Of a DNA stretch of 64,000 nt, positions 52,595 to 63,655 are shown in pieces; the stretch's first letter is position 1, and every line of letters begins with the position of its first letter. Under the pieces are notes generated by a model. The model was given only the letters and a program-made list of their open reading frames with translations. It did not search any database and was not told where the DNA came from. The position numbers and the translations under genes were made by a program. The DNA comes from Bacteroidota bacterium (GTDB lineage Bacteria; Bacteroidota; Bacteroidia; Chitinophagales; UBA2359): contig JAHDHV010000001.1 of NCBI GenBank assembly GCA_020631155.1, positions 1-64,000 on the forward strand, read 5' to 3'.

Positions 52595-52690
52595 AAGTAA
52601 CTAGACAAAATTAAATAATAATTAAGTTTATTATGAGTCATTGACAATGAGTTGATTATCTAATATCTCATGTCTCCTATCTAATTACTT
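52595..52690. repeat. AAGTACC-family short element between the sortase-like gene and PorP/SprF
   Basis: Starts AAGTAACTAGACAAAATTAAAT and ends TCTAATTACTT. 96 bp, with the same centre (CATTGACAATGAGTTGATTATC) as the copies at 11426 and 15401. It begins immediately after the stop of the 2245-codon gene. Confidence 0.55.
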
Positions 52691-52699
52691 ATCTAAATT

Positions 52700-55600
52700 T
52701 TATTTTAAAACAGTAATATTTCCCGAAAGGGGTTCAGTGCCGTCATTGATGTAGACAATGTAGTAATAAGTACCTTCCGCCAATTCATTGCCACTGCTGC
52801 TGAGACCTCTAAAGCTTTTCGTGCCGCCGTCATTATTATAGCCAGAAACACTAAATACTTGCTGCCCCCAACGGTTGTAGATTTCTACGCGAATATTGGG
52901 GTTGGTCAATGCTTGTGGAATGTACCAGTAATCATTATAGCCGTCTGTGTTGAATGGAGTAATTACATTCGGTAGAGTGTAGTCGCAATCTTCACTTAAT
53001 GTAAGGGTGATATTCTCTGTTTTAGAACAAATGGTATCAGAAATAGAGGTTAAAGTCAATACGGTAGAGTCGGCAAGCATCACATAATTAATTGTATTGG
53101 TAGAATCTATTTGAGAACCGTTGAATTCCCATACATATTGATCGGCTGAACCTTCTGTTTCAATGGTTACTTGATCGCCGATACAGAAAACTCGACCGTC
53201 ATCTATGATGGATGCATCAGGTGTTTGCCCAACACTTAGGTATTGCGCTTCTACCAGTTGAGTCGTTTGCTCGCCACATTGAGCAGCTACTTCTAAAGCA
53301 ACCGTATACAAACCTGCCGATTCAAAGACAATGGATGGGTTTTTGTTTTCGCTGGTAATTTCTTCACCTGTTGTTTCATTGGTAAATGTCCAGTTGTAGA
53401 CTTCGGTATTTTCTGAATCATTAGTAAAAATGATTTCGCTGCCTGTGCAAATGCTTGTTTTTGTCGTAGAAAATGCCGCTAAAGGTGGGTCGAATCCTAA
53501 ATCAGTTACATTAACCGAAGCCGTTTTGGTACAACTACCAACACTCACCTCTACCGTATAAACCGCCTCTTCGGTTACGCTAATGGTTTGAGTTGTTTCG
53601 CCATTTGACCAAGTATAGCTATCATAGCCTTCGCCAGCATCCAATTCAATAGGTTCCCCTAAACACAATTCTCTATCTACTACTAATTCCGTAGGAAGGT
53701 CTGGAACAGAGGAAACTTCTACCGTAACAGAAGTATTGCCTAGACATCCAGTTGCGGTAGATACTGTTACATCGTAAGTGCCGCCTTCGGTAATGTCAAT
53801 GGTTTGTGTAGTGGCTCCTGTAGACCATTCGTAGGTTTCATAACCGCCGCCTGCATCTAAGGTGCCGCCGCCTTCACAAACAACGGTTATTTCTTCGTCA
53901 TTTACCAAAATAGTTGGTTGTAATTGTTCGGTTACCTCAACCATTAATGAAGTGGAAGTTGTACAGCCGTTTGCATTAGTGATGGTTACATCGTAGGTGC
54001 CGCCTTCACTAACGTCCAAAGTTGCGCCACTTGTTCCATCGCCCCATACATAGTCAGCAAATTCATCATCTAAGCTTAATGTAGCGGTTTCCCCTTGACA
54101 AAGGGTAGTGGTTTGCGCGCCATTTAACAAAATATTAGGAGCTGAAATACTAGCTTCACTAATATTGAATATTAAGTTTGCTTGACAACCACCTTCATCT
54201 GTTACCAATACGCTGTATTCTCCAAAACCGACAATAGTAGCGGTTTGTCCTGCTTCACCATTTGACCATTCATAACTTGCATAGCCAGCACCGGCATCTA
54301 CTGTTGCTTCTTCGGTAGCACATAATAATATATTTTCGGGCTGATCGCCATTAACGGAGACTGTAGGAGCTTCAATGGTTTTTTCCGTAATGGTAATACT
54401 GCCACTTGCCCGGCAACCATCAGGATCAGTGACAGTGACAACAAAACTACTTGCACCAACTACAGTGATGCTTTGTCCTGTTTCACCATTAGACCATTCA
54501 TAATTTGCATAGCCCGCACCTGCATCTAAGACCACTTCTTCCAATTCACAAGCCTCGGCGGTTGTTGCTCCATTGGCTAAAATCGTAGGACTACCAATGA
54601 ATCGCTCCTCTACAGTTGCTTCGTTAATCGCTTGACAGCCATCTGCATTAGTAACTGTAACACTGTAAATATCTGGAACATCAATTTCTGCGGTTTGGGT
54701 AGTTGCACCATTTGACCAGAGGTAGGTGGTATAGCCTGCCCCTGCATCTAAAGTAGCTAATTCGCCATTACAGATGGTGGCAGTTGCTGCGCCATTAATT
54801 AGAATAGTTGGTGTAGTGATGGCACTTTCTACAATGCTGATGCTGTTGGTAGCTTCACAGCCTGTACCATCTGTTACGGTTACAAAGTAAATGCCTATAT
54901 CGTTAACGGTAGTTGTTGCGCTTGTAGCCCCATTTGACCATAAATAAGTTTGATAAGAGCCTTCAATTTCTAATACTGCTTGGCCACCATCACAAATAGC
55001 GGTACTACCAGCTACGCCATCTACCAAAATATTCGGTGCAGCTAATTGTCCATCTATAATAGCAGTAGCAATAGATACTTCTTGGCAGCCGTCTTCATTG
55101 GTTACTGTTACCGTGTATTCTCCTACACCCACATTAACGGTTTGAGTAGTTTCGCCATTTGACCAAAGATAAGTTGTATAGCCTGTATCTGCGCTTAATG
55201 CAGCCGTTTGGTTGCCACAAATGGTATTGCCAGTGCCTACCCCTGTTACTGTTACATTTGGTTTAGCGATTTCACTTTCTGTAATAGTGATGGAGTTGCT
55301 CCACTGACAGCCGTTTTCATCGGTAGCGATAACAGTATAAGTGCCCGGTGATGCAACGGTAGCGGTTTGTTCAAAAGAAGTAATGCCTTGCCAAATATAG
55401 GCATCGAATCCAGCAGAAGCAAGTAAGGTAATTTGGTCGCCAAAGGCACATAAAACGGTATCATTTCCAGAAGCTTGAACTTCCACAACTCTTTGCGGTG
55501 CAGCTTGTAAGGTATAGCTTTGTACACCGCTACAACCTGCTTCATTAGTTACAGTTACACTGTATTCCTGTGCAGTAGTTGCTTGAATGGTAGATGTTGT

Positions 55601-58600
55601 AGCACCTGTAGACCAAGTGTAAGACTGGAAAGCTTGGGTTAAACCTAAACTGACGGTTGCACCTTCACAGAGAAAGTCTCTTTGGCTGCTGATAAATGGT
55701 GTCGGATTGTCTAATACACTAATCGTTCTAGCAGGCGCAGCATAGGTACAACTCCCTTGAGTGTAGGTATAGTTAATCGTATAAGTTCCTGCTTGATTGG
55801 GATTAAATACGCTTGTTGTTTCACCATCAACAGTAAAGGAACCACCTGTGGGTGTACCTAGTAGGGTAAGTTCGCCACTATTAACACAATAGCTATCAAA
55901 TAAGCCATCAATGCTCACTCCTATAGGTGGGCAGTCGGCTTGGGCAGTACAGCTTAAGCCTGCGACTTCACTATTGCCACAAGGGCCAGAACTAATTGCT
56001 AAGATGGTAAATTGAACCGTTTCATCAATTTGTAAACCGCTTACTTGGTAAAAATTAGTTCCTGCGGTTAATATTTCTGGCTCACCATCATTTATGGTAA
56101 TCTGATAGCTTTCTGCATTACCGACCAAATCCCAACTAAAATCAACACTACTTTCAGCAGAATTACAAGTTACATTGGGGGTTGTTAAAGGTACATCTAT
56201 TACTATAGGAACGGTTACTGTTTCTGAGGCACAGTTATTTTTTTCTACGGAAAAAGAAACCTGTTTAGTACCCGGATTCGACCAAGTGACCGTATAAGGC
56301 CCTGCGCCTTGTCCGATAGCGGCACCACCATCAAAATCCCATGTATATACACCATCTAACACATTAGCAGCATTAATTTCAAAGGTTTCTCCAATACATA
56401 GAGCCTCTGCGCTAATTGTGCTAATGCTGGCAACAGGTAATTCGGTTACGGTCATGGAAAGCGTAGCAGAAACCTCACAACCAGTTGCTTGATCGGCATA
56501 GGTATATGTAAGCAAATGAGTGCCATCACCTGCATTACTGGGGTCAAAGTTGGCAGTAACAACACCATTCCCATTCCAAACGCCACCAGTAGGAGTAGCA
56601 GATAAGGCAACAGGAGCATCGCCAACACAGTGGGCTAGAGGAATAGCATTATCAATCACAGGAGCAGGAACGCCAGCACAGTTAGGCGGTTGAATATCCA
56701 CGCCAATAGCTACCGTATTATTGTCCTCGCAATCTTCGGTATAAGCATTTTCAGGGTCTACAATAATGGAAAATGTATTTAAGCCTGTTGTATTATTAGG
56801 GTCTAAATTTTCGACTAGAATGGAGTAGGTTTCTGCTGTAACAGGGGCAGGTACTGTTTCTTCTGCTACGGTTACGGTGCTGCCATCAGGAAGTGTACGA
56901 ACAATTCGGATAACAATATTGCCATTAATAGTACGGCCAATGCTGTTGACAGTTACTTGGAACTCCAATTCATTCGTAGAAGTCAATACAATAGGAGAGC
57001 CTGTTAACAGATTTCCACTAGAGCTGTAAACTGTTACATCATTGTACAAATTGTTATTTTCAATAACCAATTCAGGTTGATGATAGCTACCTGCTAATAT
57101 GATGGCGGGGTCGCCTTCTAAAGTATACTCCTCACTAGTTGCTCTAATGCCTTTAAATTTTGGATCATTAGGGTTGCTAATGTAAATATTGTTGAGGGTT
57201 TGTAAAATACAATAACCGATAGGCTGCCCATAACTATCTATGGTAAATTGACGATATAATTCTTCACAAAAAGTATTTAAGATGGTAGGGAAACCAAAAG
57301 AAACAGTGGCTAAGAAACCAATTGCTCCGCTATTTTCTGCTAAAACAAACTGCTCTGCTTGGGAGTCTTGCTCAGGATTATGAATATTTCCAACAAAACA
57401 CGAACCTGATAAAATAAAAGGATATTGCCCTTCATTCATATAGCTCTCAGGTGTTTGGAGTTCTAAATCCCAATTACCCGCTTCTTGTGAATGTCCCATT
57501 AAAGTGATAAGACCAACACCATCCCTAAGATTTTGCTCAAATTCAGGAAAACGTACTGTACTTGATGATAAAGAAAGACTGGTGGTATACGTAGCAATCA
57601 CATCTCCACCATACAAAGGGCCTTCTACAATATTTTCATAATTTTGCACATAATCTGTAAACTCGGTCTGTTGAGATGCTCCTTTTCCAAGTACTAAATG
57701 CACTATATCTCTAGCCCACTCTCGGTCTGCTCGATTACACTGATCGTCGGGCGTTTCATGCTCAATGACTTTATCTAAATAACTGCGTACCTCCTCAGGT
57801 GTTAAGGCACTAATGCGCCCTACTGCCAAACGAGTAACATAAGAACCAATTTCATCGGTAGTTAATAAATTATCGGAAGCGGTTTGCCCAAAAGTAGGTA
57901 CCAGGCAATTTCCAAAAGCCGCAGGACTAAACCGTGTACGACCATAATTTATAGATTTACCTAAGAGTAAAAGATACTCTGGTTGTAAGCTCCAATTATC
58001 TATAGCATAATCCACAAAATGACGAATAGACATTGGATGCTTGGCAATTCCCCAAGCAAATTGATCATATAATTCTTCAATATCTACAACCGTTACACCA
58101 TAATCCCCCCCTTGGTCAGAACGCCGATAGTTGGCATAGGCCAATACCTGATCTGTCGGCCCTTGACGCAATTTGTTATGGGTGATAATAATATAATTAC
58201 CTTCATTAGCTGCTTGACTGTAATCTGTGAAAGTAATAGGAGTTAGATTGTCAATAAAATGCAAAGCAGGTTGAGTATCTGTTGTATTAGTATTAATGAA
58301 AAATAGTTCTCTTTTTTGAATTACATCAGCCTCAGCAGGTAAGTGAAATTTATATATACCATTATCTATTTCGGGAATATAGCGTTTATTATAAGTCAAA
58401 TCATATAAAACAGGGGCGTTACCGCCTGCAAAATCCGTAATTTCTAAGTATTTTTCCTCGCTATTTTCTAGGATAAAATGATATTCTCGTTTATTGTCAA
58501 AACCATAAGAGTGCGGATAAGTAAGAGAGGTGTAAACCATAGAAAGTTTTACTTCTGCGGATAGTTCACCAGGAGCAGTATAGGTAATCTTCGTAGTAGG

Positions 58601-59437
58601 GCTACTAACATTATTTAAAAAGACGGTATTTGCCTGATAGGTATGAACTTCATAAGCTCTAAATACTTTATCCAGATATAACTGCCCATTAATTTCTACT
58701 TGAATTTGTTGGTCCTCAATGAGAACAAAATCATCATGTCTACCAGCTATCCTACATTCAAAGGAGGCATTCGGAGCATCTGCTTCTTGATATATGGAAG
58801 GAGTTCGTATATTGTAATCCCTGCTTTTTGTAGTCCCAAAACCACTAGGGATAAGACTACTAGAAAAGCCTTCTCCCCTTCCAAAATCAGCAAAATAATA
58901 GTTGACCCCCGGAAAGCGGTCAGGTTCTCCATTGTTAAAGGCATTAATGTGTACTTCCAATGCTTCATGCATAAAGTACTTCTCCTTTGCAGGTGGATTA
59001 TCAATGTTATTAGGAGCTTCCACATAACGATTGCCATTATTTGATGATTCCCAAGTCAAATAATAGCGGCTAGTATCCGTAAATAAACTGCTTTTATCGG
59101 TTAATTGCCAAGAATGTTCTTCAAATAATTGGGTATCAAATTCGCCATCATTCTGCTCCCCAAAAAATTCGATGTAATCATTTGTTGATAATCCACCATT
59201 AGTACTTACATAAAGTGGAACTTCCTCTCCTTTATAAAATAGCCTAAATTGACTCCCTTGTACACCCTCTAAGCCTACATTTTGCAAAGCATCGTAGTTA
59301 ATTCGATAGATGCCATCTTCATGCACTTTAAATTTAAAGTACTCCTTTTGATAGTCTATCCACTCATTATAGTGGGGCTGTGCATAGCCTATCCAATAAG
59401 GTAGACAAAAGAGTAAAAGTAATGTCAGTTTCTTCAT
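52700..59437 (-). CDS. Giant C25 sortase-like (PorU2-type) surface protein with ten Ig-like repeats and T9SS type B domain
   Basis: 2245 aa. Signal peptide MKKLTLLLLFCLPYWIGYAQ. Residues ~20-400 are a beta-rich N-terminal region. A gingipain-like C25 domain follows (~400-760) with 'LLLLGKSINYGRTRF', 'GLITLMGHSQEAGN' carrying the catalytic His (~649) and 'FILSGSCFVGNIHN' carrying the catalytic Cys (~679). Then come a CARDB-like unit (~790-900), fibronectin- and PKD-like units, and from ~1245 to ~1985 ten units of ~72 residues of the form 'C-x-G-x2-A-x-LDAG-x-GY-x2-Y-x-WSNGATTQT ... Y-x-VTVT-x3-GC'. The end is a type B sorting domain ('LPNVITPFNTDGYNDYWYIP', 'VEIYNRWGQQVFSV', 'LAEGTYYYIVYI'). 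Such C25 proteins are annotated as putative PorU2 sortases. The PorP/SprF gene follows. Confidence 0.88.
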   Translation of the reverse strand: MKKLTLLLLFCLPYWIGYAQPHYNEWIDYQKEYFKFKVHEDGIYRINYDALQNVGLEGVQGSQFRLFYKGEEVPLYVSTNGGLSTNDYIEFFGEQNDGEFDTQLFEEHSWQLTDKSSLFTDTSRYYLTWESSNNGNRYVEAPNNIDNPPAKEKYFMHEALEVHINAFNNGEPDRFPGVNYYFADFGRGEGFSSSLIPSGFGTTKSRDYNIRTPSIYQEADAPNASFECRIAGRHDDFVLIEDQQIQVEINGQLYLDKVFRAYEVHTYQANTVFLNNVSSPTTKITYTAPGELSAEVKLSMVYTSLTYPHSYGFDNKREYHFILENSEEKYLEITDFAGGNAPVLYDLTYNKRYIPEIDNGIYKFHLPAEADVIQKRELFFINTNTTDTQPALHFIDNLTPITFTDYSQAANEGNYIIITHNKLRQGPTDQVLAYANYRRSDQGGDYGVTVVDIEELYDQFAWGIAKHPMSIRHFVDYAIDNWSLQPEYLLLLGKSINYGRTRFSPAAFGNCLVPTFGQTASDNLLTTDEIGSYVTRLAVGRISALTPEEVRSYLDKVIEHETPDDQCNRADREWARDIVHLVLGKGASQQTEFTDYVQNYENIVEGPLYGGDVIATYTTSLSLSSSTVRFPEFEQNLRDGVGLITLMGHSQEAGNWDLELQTPESYMNEGQYPFILSGSCFVGNIHNPEQDSQAEQFVLAENSGAIGFLATVSFGFPTILNTFCEELYRQFTIDSYGQPIGYCILQTLNNIYISNPNDPKFKGIRATSEEYTLEGDPAIILAGSYHQPELVIENNNLYNDVTVYSSSGNLLTGSPIVLTSTNELEFQVTVNSIGRTINGNIVIRIVRTLPDGSTVTVAEETVPAPVTAETYSILVENLDPNNTTGLNTFSIIVDPENAYTEDCEDNNTVAIGVDIQPPNCAGVPAPVIDNAIPLAHCVGDAPVALSATPTGGVWNGNGVVTANFDPSNAGDGTHLLTYTYADQATGCEVSATLSMTVTELPVASISTISAEALCIGETFEINAANVLDGVYTWDFDGGAAIGQGAGPYTVTWSNPGTKQVSFSVEKNNCASETVTVPIVIDVPLTTPNVTCNSAESSVDFSWDLVGNAESYQITINDGEPEILTAGTNFYQVSGLQIDETVQFTILAISSGPCGNSEVAGLSCTAQADCPPIGVSIDGLFDSYCVNSGELTLLGTPTGGSFTVDGETTSVFNPNQAGTYTINYTYTQGSCTYAAPARTISVLDNPTPFISSQRDFLCEGATVSLGLTQAFQSYTWSTGATTSTIQATTAQEYSVTVTNEAGCSGVQSYTLQAAPQRVVEVQASGNDTVLCAFGDQITLLASAGFDAYIWQGITSFEQTATVASPGTYTVIATDENGCQWSNSITITESEIAKPNVTVTGVGTGNTICGNQTAALSADTGYTTYLWSNGETTQTVNVGVGEYTVTVTNEDGCQEVSIATAIIDGQLAAPNILVDGVAGSTAICDGGQAVLEIEGSYQTYLWSNGATSATTTVNDIGIYFVTVTDGTGCEATNSISIVESAITTPTILINGAATATICNGELATLDAGAGYTTYLWSNGATTQTAEIDVPDIYSVTVTNADGCQAINEATVEERFIGSPTILANGATTAEACELEEVVLDAGAGYANYEWSNGETGQSITVVGASSFVVTVTDPDGCRASGSITITEKTIEAPTVSVNGDQPENILLCATEEATVDAGAGYASYEWSNGEAGQTATIVGFGEYSVLVTDEGGCQANLIFNISEASISAPNILLNGAQTTTLCQGETATLSLDDEFADYVWGDGTSGATLDVSEGGTYDVTITNANGCTTSTSLMVEVTEQLQPTILVNDEEITVVCEGGGTLDAGGGYETYEWSTGATTQTIDITEGGTYDVTVSTATGCLGNTSVTVEVSSVPDLPTELVVDRELCLGEPIELDAGEGYDSYTWSNGETTQTISVTEEAVYTVEVSVGSCTKTASVNVTDLGFDPPLAAFSTTKTSICTGSEIIFTNDSENTEVYNWTFTNETTGEEITSENKNPSIVFESAGLYTVALEVAAQCGEQTTQLVEAQYLSVGQTPDASIIDDGRVFCIGDQVTIETEGSADQYVWEFNGSQIDSTNTINYVMLADSTVLTLTSISDTICSKTENITLTLSEDCDYTLPNVITPFNTDGYNDYWYIPQALTNPNIRVEIYNRWGQQVFSVSGYNNDGGTKSFRGLSSSGNELAEGTYYYIVYINDGTEPLSGNITVLK

Positions 59438-60380
59438 GGTTTATTTATTATTTGTATTTAAAACTTTTAGCTAGAAAGTTTTTTAATTTTTGTTTATTTA
59501 TAAGTAAAATTATTTTTTTAAGAAAGGAACAACTTAGCATGTTTCATTTTAACTCCCAACACTTTTGCCTAATTACAAATCACCAATACACCAAGCACCA
59601 ACCCATTAATTGTTAAATATAGACCAAGCACGCTGTAGCATTTGAAGCTTGCTATTATTGTTTATTCGCTACTCATAGACGACTTGTATAGAAAATTGGA
59701 TGTAAGCTAGAGCAATCATTTTTGACTATTTTCTATTAAATATTCATTAAATTTATTGGCAGTGAGTAAGTTAAATGTGCTAGATAAGTCGTATTTGTTA
59801 AAAAAAAGTAATCAGTGAGTGATGTTTTATACACTTAAAGCTGTCATTTTGTCACTTTTAAATAAAATGAGATGACAAAAAATGCTTTTTATAGCCTTCC
59901 AGAAGCTAGGGCACATAAATTGTAGAGAGTTCTGTGAAATAATGCAACATTATTTAAAATAAATCCAATGTGAAAATGAAGTATAGACAAATTAAGGTTT
60001 GTTCATATGCCAACTTTATTAAAAATTGATAGAACAGGAGAAGTGAAGAAGTTGTTTGTTTTTTTCAGCAACTTATTCCAAACAGTTAGGAAATAAAGAA
60101 TGTGGAAATAATACGTTAACTATTTAAGTTATTATTGTAACATTCCTAAAAAGCATTTGAAAAGAGTTTTTTTTAAAGGAGCATTTTGTTTAGTTAATAC
60201 TAACAAACTATGTGAGTTGTTGTTTTATTGTTTAATTACTAGAAATTTTTACTGATAAGCATTTTACAAGGTTGCAAATATAGTACAAACTTATGAAGCT
60301 ATAACATTTTTTTGACAATAAAAAGAGTGATTATTTCCCAATTACTTAATGATAAATGACAAATTTTAGATTTTAATGCT
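59438..60380. other. ~940-bp gene-free region upstream of clpB
   Basis: No frame of protein-like composition. It holds a shrunken family A copy at 59537-59655 (GCATGTTTCATTTT ... ACTCCCAACACTTTT ... TAGCATTTGAAGC type ends). Promoters for the giant sortase-like gene (minus) and clpB (plus) must lie here; TATATTTG on the minus strand near 60271-60282 is a weak candidate. Confidence 0.45.
59537..59655. mobile_element. Deletion derivative of the family A element
   Basis: Keeps the left end (GCATGTTTCATTTT, CCCAACACTTTT) and something like the right end (CACGCTGTAGCATTTGAAGC), but lacks the middle 180 bp. Degraded, so the assignment is tentative. Confidence 0.4.
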
Positions 60381-60381
60381 G

Positions 60382-60505
60382 AAAAGTAAAATCTAAAATC
60401 TAACGTCTAAAATCTAACGTCTAAAATCTAATTTCCAACGTCTAAAATCTAACTTCCAACTTCTAACGTCTAATTTCTAAAAGCCAAAAAGCCAAACATC
60501 CAAAT
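60382..60505. repeat. CTAAAATCTAACGT repeat tract in the clpB leader
   Basis: About 120 bases of degenerate repeats (AAAATCTAACGTCT x3, then AACTTCCAACTTCTAACGTCTAA and AAAAAGCCAAAAAGCCAAAC) run up to the base before the clpB start codon. There is no room for a conventional ribosome-binding site downstream of it. Confidence 0.7.
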
Positions 60506-60507
60506 TA

Positions 60508-63147
60508 ATGAATTTCAATAATTTCACCATAAAATCCCAAGAAGCCATTGCATCAGCTCAAGGAATTGCCTTCAACCACAAGCATCAGACAATGGAAACT
60601 ACCCATTTGCTGCGCGGCATCCTTGAAGCAGATACCAATGTGATACCTTATATACTAAAGAAAAATAGCGTTAACCTCAATCGCTTAAAAAAGAATTTGG
60701 ACAACACCCTAGAGCGTTATCCCAAACTTTCAGGCGATGCACAACAACCCTATCCAACGCCACAAATGGGGCAGGCTATTTTCAAAGCGCAAGCCATTGC
60801 CAAAAATTATAAAGACGAGTTTGTTTCGGTAGAGCACTTGCTCTTAGCCATCATTGATGTGGGCGGCGAAGCAGTTAGTTTACTCAAAGAAGAAGGCGTA
60901 AAAAAAGAAAACATTGAAAAAGCCATCAAAGAGCTTCGCAAAGGCGAAAAGGTAACTGATGCCAGTGCCGAAGCTAAATACAATGCCCTTGATAAATACG
61001 CTATCAATCTCAACGAAATGGCCAGTGTCGGCAAGCTCGATCCCGTTATTGGGCGAGATGATGAAATTAGAAGATTATTACACATCCTATCCAGACGCAC
61101 CAAAAACAATCCGATTTTGCTAGGCGCGCCAGGGGTAGGAAAAACCGCTATTGCAGAAGGTATTGCCCATCGCATCGTTAATGGAGATGTCCCCGAAAAC
61201 CTCAAATCGAAAACTATATTTGCCCTTGATATGGGGGCAATGATGGCAGGGTCTAAATATCGAGGCGAGTTTGAAGAACGCCTCAAGGCAGTGATCAAAG
61301 AAGTCTCCAAGTCCGATGGGCAAACCATTTTGTTTATTGATGAAATCCATACGTTGGTGGGGGCAGGTGCTACCGAAGGTGGTTCTTTAGATGCCGCCAA
61401 CATCCTAAAACCTGCCCTTGCTCGCGGTCAACTTCGCGCCATTGGTGCAACAACCTTAGCCGAGTATCAAAAATATATGGAAAAAGATAAGGCACTAGAA
61501 CGCCGTTTCCAAAAGGTACTTATTGAAGAACCGAAAGTAGACGATGCTGTTGCCATTCTTCGAGGCTTAAAGGAACGCTACGAAACCCATCACAAGGTCA
61601 AAATCAAAGACGATGCGATTATTGCCGCCGTTGAACTCTCTGATCGCTACATCACTGAGCGTTTTTTGCCCGATAAAGCCATTGATTTAATTGATGAGGC
61701 AGCAGCTAAATTGCGCCTAGAAATTGATTCTATGCCAGAAGAATTAGATGAAATAGAACGGAAAATCCGTCAGTTAGAAATTGAAAAAGAGGCCTTAAAA
61801 CGGGAAAATGACGAGCATAAAATCAATGCGATCAACAGCAAAATCGGCAAGTTAAGCAATGATAAGCAGGAGTTTATGGCTGTTTGGAAGCGAGAAAAAG
61901 ATTTGGTAGAAAACATACAAACAGAACGTAAAAATATAGAGTCCTATAAGCTAGAAGCCGAGCAAGCCGAGCGTACAGGGGATTACGGAAAGGTAGCAGA
62001 ATTGCGTTATGGCAAAATTCGTGATGCCCAACAAAAAGTCGAAACACTAGAAGGAGAACTCAAAGCCTTAGATGCCAAACGTATCATCAAAGAGGAGGTA
62101 GATGCGGAAGATATTGCCACTATTGTATCTAAATGGACTTCGATTCCTGTACAAAAAATGTTGGAAAGTGAGCGCAAAAAACTCCTTCGTTTGGAGCGCG
62201 CACTAGGTCGGCGAGTAGTAGGACAGCGCAAAGCCATACAAGCCGTAGCCGATGCCATCCGCCGCAGCCGCGCAGGCCTCAGCGATCCGAAACGTCCCAT
62301 TGGTTCTTTCATTTTTATGGGAACAACAGGTGTAGGAAAAACCGAATTAGCCAAAGCACTTGCCGAATTTTTATTTAATGATGAAACGGCAATTACACGC
62401 ATTGATATGTCAGAATATCAGGAAACATCCTCAGTTGCTCGTTTAATTGGCGCGCCTCCGGGCTATATCGGTCATGAGGAAGGCGGACAGTTGACGGAAG
62501 CAGTGCGCCGCAAGCCGTATTCGGTCATTTTGCTGGATGAAATGGAAAAAGCCGACCCCGATGTATTCAATATCTTACTGCAAGTACTCGACGATGGGCG
62601 TTTGACCGATAGCAAAGGGCGAGTAGTTAATTTTACCAATACCATCATCATCATGACTTCCAATATCGGTTCACAGATCATTCAAGAAAATTTTGAGGGA
62701 GTAGAAACTGAGGAAGATATTAAAGAAGTTTATAAAAAAACAAAAGGGGAGGTACTTGATTTATTAGAAGAAATAATGCCTCCAGAATTTTTGAATCGGG
62801 TTGATGAAGTGATTATGTTTAAAGTGCTGACTCGTAGAGATTTGCGTAGGGTTGTTACCTTGCAACTCGAATATTTAGACGAATTACTCGCCAAACAAGA
62901 CCTCCAAATTCAAGTGACAGAACATGCTAAAGATTGGTTGGCAGAATATGGTTATGATCCGCAGTATGGGGCGCGACCTTTAAAGCGCGTCATTCAGCGA
63001 GAAATTACCAATGAACTGTCCCGTAAAATTTTATCGGGCGAATTTGGCAAAGACCGCACCCTCTATGTAGATGCGATTGATGGTCGTTTAGTATTTTACA
63101 ATAAAACAGAAAATGAGGAAGATGTATTGAGTGATTTATTGAATTAG
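60508..63147 (+). CDS. clpB: ATP-dependent disaggregase ClpB
   Basis: 879 aa. Hexameric HSP100 chaperone that, with DnaK, pulls polypeptides out of aggregates. N-terminal Clp-N repeats (residues ~1-145), NBD1 with Walker A '[15 protein letters not shown]' (~205) and Walker B '[14 protein letters not shown]', the coiled-coil middle domain (~410-540) that is typical of ClpB, NBD2 with '[16 protein letters not shown]' (~608) and '[15 protein letters not shown]', and the C-terminal '[15 protein letters not shown]'. Length fits the family. No stress-promoter or CIRCE element was seen upstream, where instead a repeat tract touches the start codon. A terminator follows at 63295. Confidence 0.97.
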   Translation: MNFNNFTIKSQEAIASAQGIAFNHKHQTMETTHLLRGILEADTNVIPYILKKNSVNLNRLKKNLDNTLERYPKLSGDAQQPYPTPQMGQAIFKAQAIAKNYKDEFVSVEHLLLAIIDVGGEAVSLLKEEGVKKENIEKAIKELRKGEKVTDASAEAKYNALDKYAINLNEMASVGKLDPVIGRDDEIRRLLHILSRRTKNNPILLGAPGVGKTAIAEGIAHRIVNGDVPENLKSKTIFALDMGAMMAGSKYRGEFEERLKAVIKEVSKSDGQTILFIDEIHTLVGAGATEGGSLDAANILKPALARGQLRAIGATTLAEYQKYMEKDKALERRFQKVLIEEPKVDDAVAILRGLKERYETHHKVKIKDDAIIAAVELSDRYITERFLPDKAIDLIDEAAAKLRLEIDSMPEELDEIERKIRQLEIEKEALKRENDEHKINAINSKIGKLSNDKQEFMAVWKREKDLVENIQTERKNIESYKLEAEQAERTGDYGKVAELRYGKIRDAQQKVETLEGELKALDAKRIIKEEVDAEDIATIVSKWTSIPVQKMLESERKKLLRLERALGRRVVGQRKAIQAVADAIRRSRAGLSDPKRPIGSFIFMGTTGVGKTELAKALAEFLFNDETAITRIDMSEYQETSSVARLIGAPPGYIGHEEGGQLTEAVRRKPYSVILLDEMEKADPDVFNILLQVLDDGRLTDSKGRVVNFTNTIIIMTSNIGSQIIQENFEGVETEEDIKEVYKKTKGEVLDLLEEIMPPEFLNRVDEVIMFKVLTRRDLRRVVTLQLEYLDELLAKQDLQIQVTEHAKDWLAEYGYDPQYGARPLKRVIQREITNELSRKILSGEFGKDRTLYVDAIDGRLVFYNKTENEEDVLSDLLN

Positions 63148-63157
63148 ATGGTGTGGT

Positions 63158-63212
63158 GTAGAGTCGTATTGCAATACGACTTCTCCAATTGCAATACGAC
63201 TTTTACAGACAA
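63158..63212. repeat. REP-like palindromes after clpB
   Basis: GTAGAGTCGTATTGCAATACGACTTC is an imperfect palindrome (core AGTCGTATTGCAATACGACT), and AATTGCAATACGACTTTT repeats the right arm at 63186-63204. The GTAGAG start matches the RAYT-linked family while the arms differ. Confidence 0.6.
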
Positions 63213-63294
63213 GCTTTTTCAAACGAAACGGGAACTAATTTCTGCTTTTGTTGGTTGTTCCTAATGCAGTTTGACAACAACAACCAATTCCTAA

Positions 63295-63333
63295 AACTCT
63301 GTGGTGCTTATAGTGCTACGGAGTTTTTTTTTT
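63295..63333 (+). terminator. Intrinsic terminator after clpB
   Basis: AACTCTGTGGTGC (63295-63307) pairs with GTGCTACGGAGTT (63313-63325) with two G:T or mismatched positions, then ten Ts. Confidence 0.75.
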
Positions 63334-63358
63334 GATATGTGCCTTAATTTTTATTCAA

Positions 63359-63655
63359 GGTATATTTCATTCTCTTCCTAACACTTTATTTTTAAAATTG
63401 CTATTTAGCTATTTAGCCTTTTGGCTCTTTAGCTGTTAGAAATTAGCGAACAGAAATTGGAAATTATTTTTTGAACTTTCTTGTAGCTATCAATTTTTGA
63501 TTGTTAATTATTTATAAGAACTTTAACAGCTAAAGCCGTCGTTATACAAATCATTCAAAAAGAAACTAAAAAGCCCAAAAACGAATCACGAATCCACGAA
63601 CTGTCAAAAAGTAAACACAAACTGTTAGGTGGAAAAACTCGGTATTTGAAACATA
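63359..63655. mobile_element. Family A element, third long copy, right end damaged
   Basis: The left end GGTATATTTCA; the right end stops at TTTGAAACATA, where an AAGTACC-family element begins. Interior collinear with 38496 and 42135 ('tagctatttagcc', 'taaagccgtcgttata', 'aatccacgaactgtc'). The sequence TTATTCAA (63351-63358) recurs at 63941-63948, right after the AAGTACC element, as if the second element had entered at the end of the first. Confidence 0.75.
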
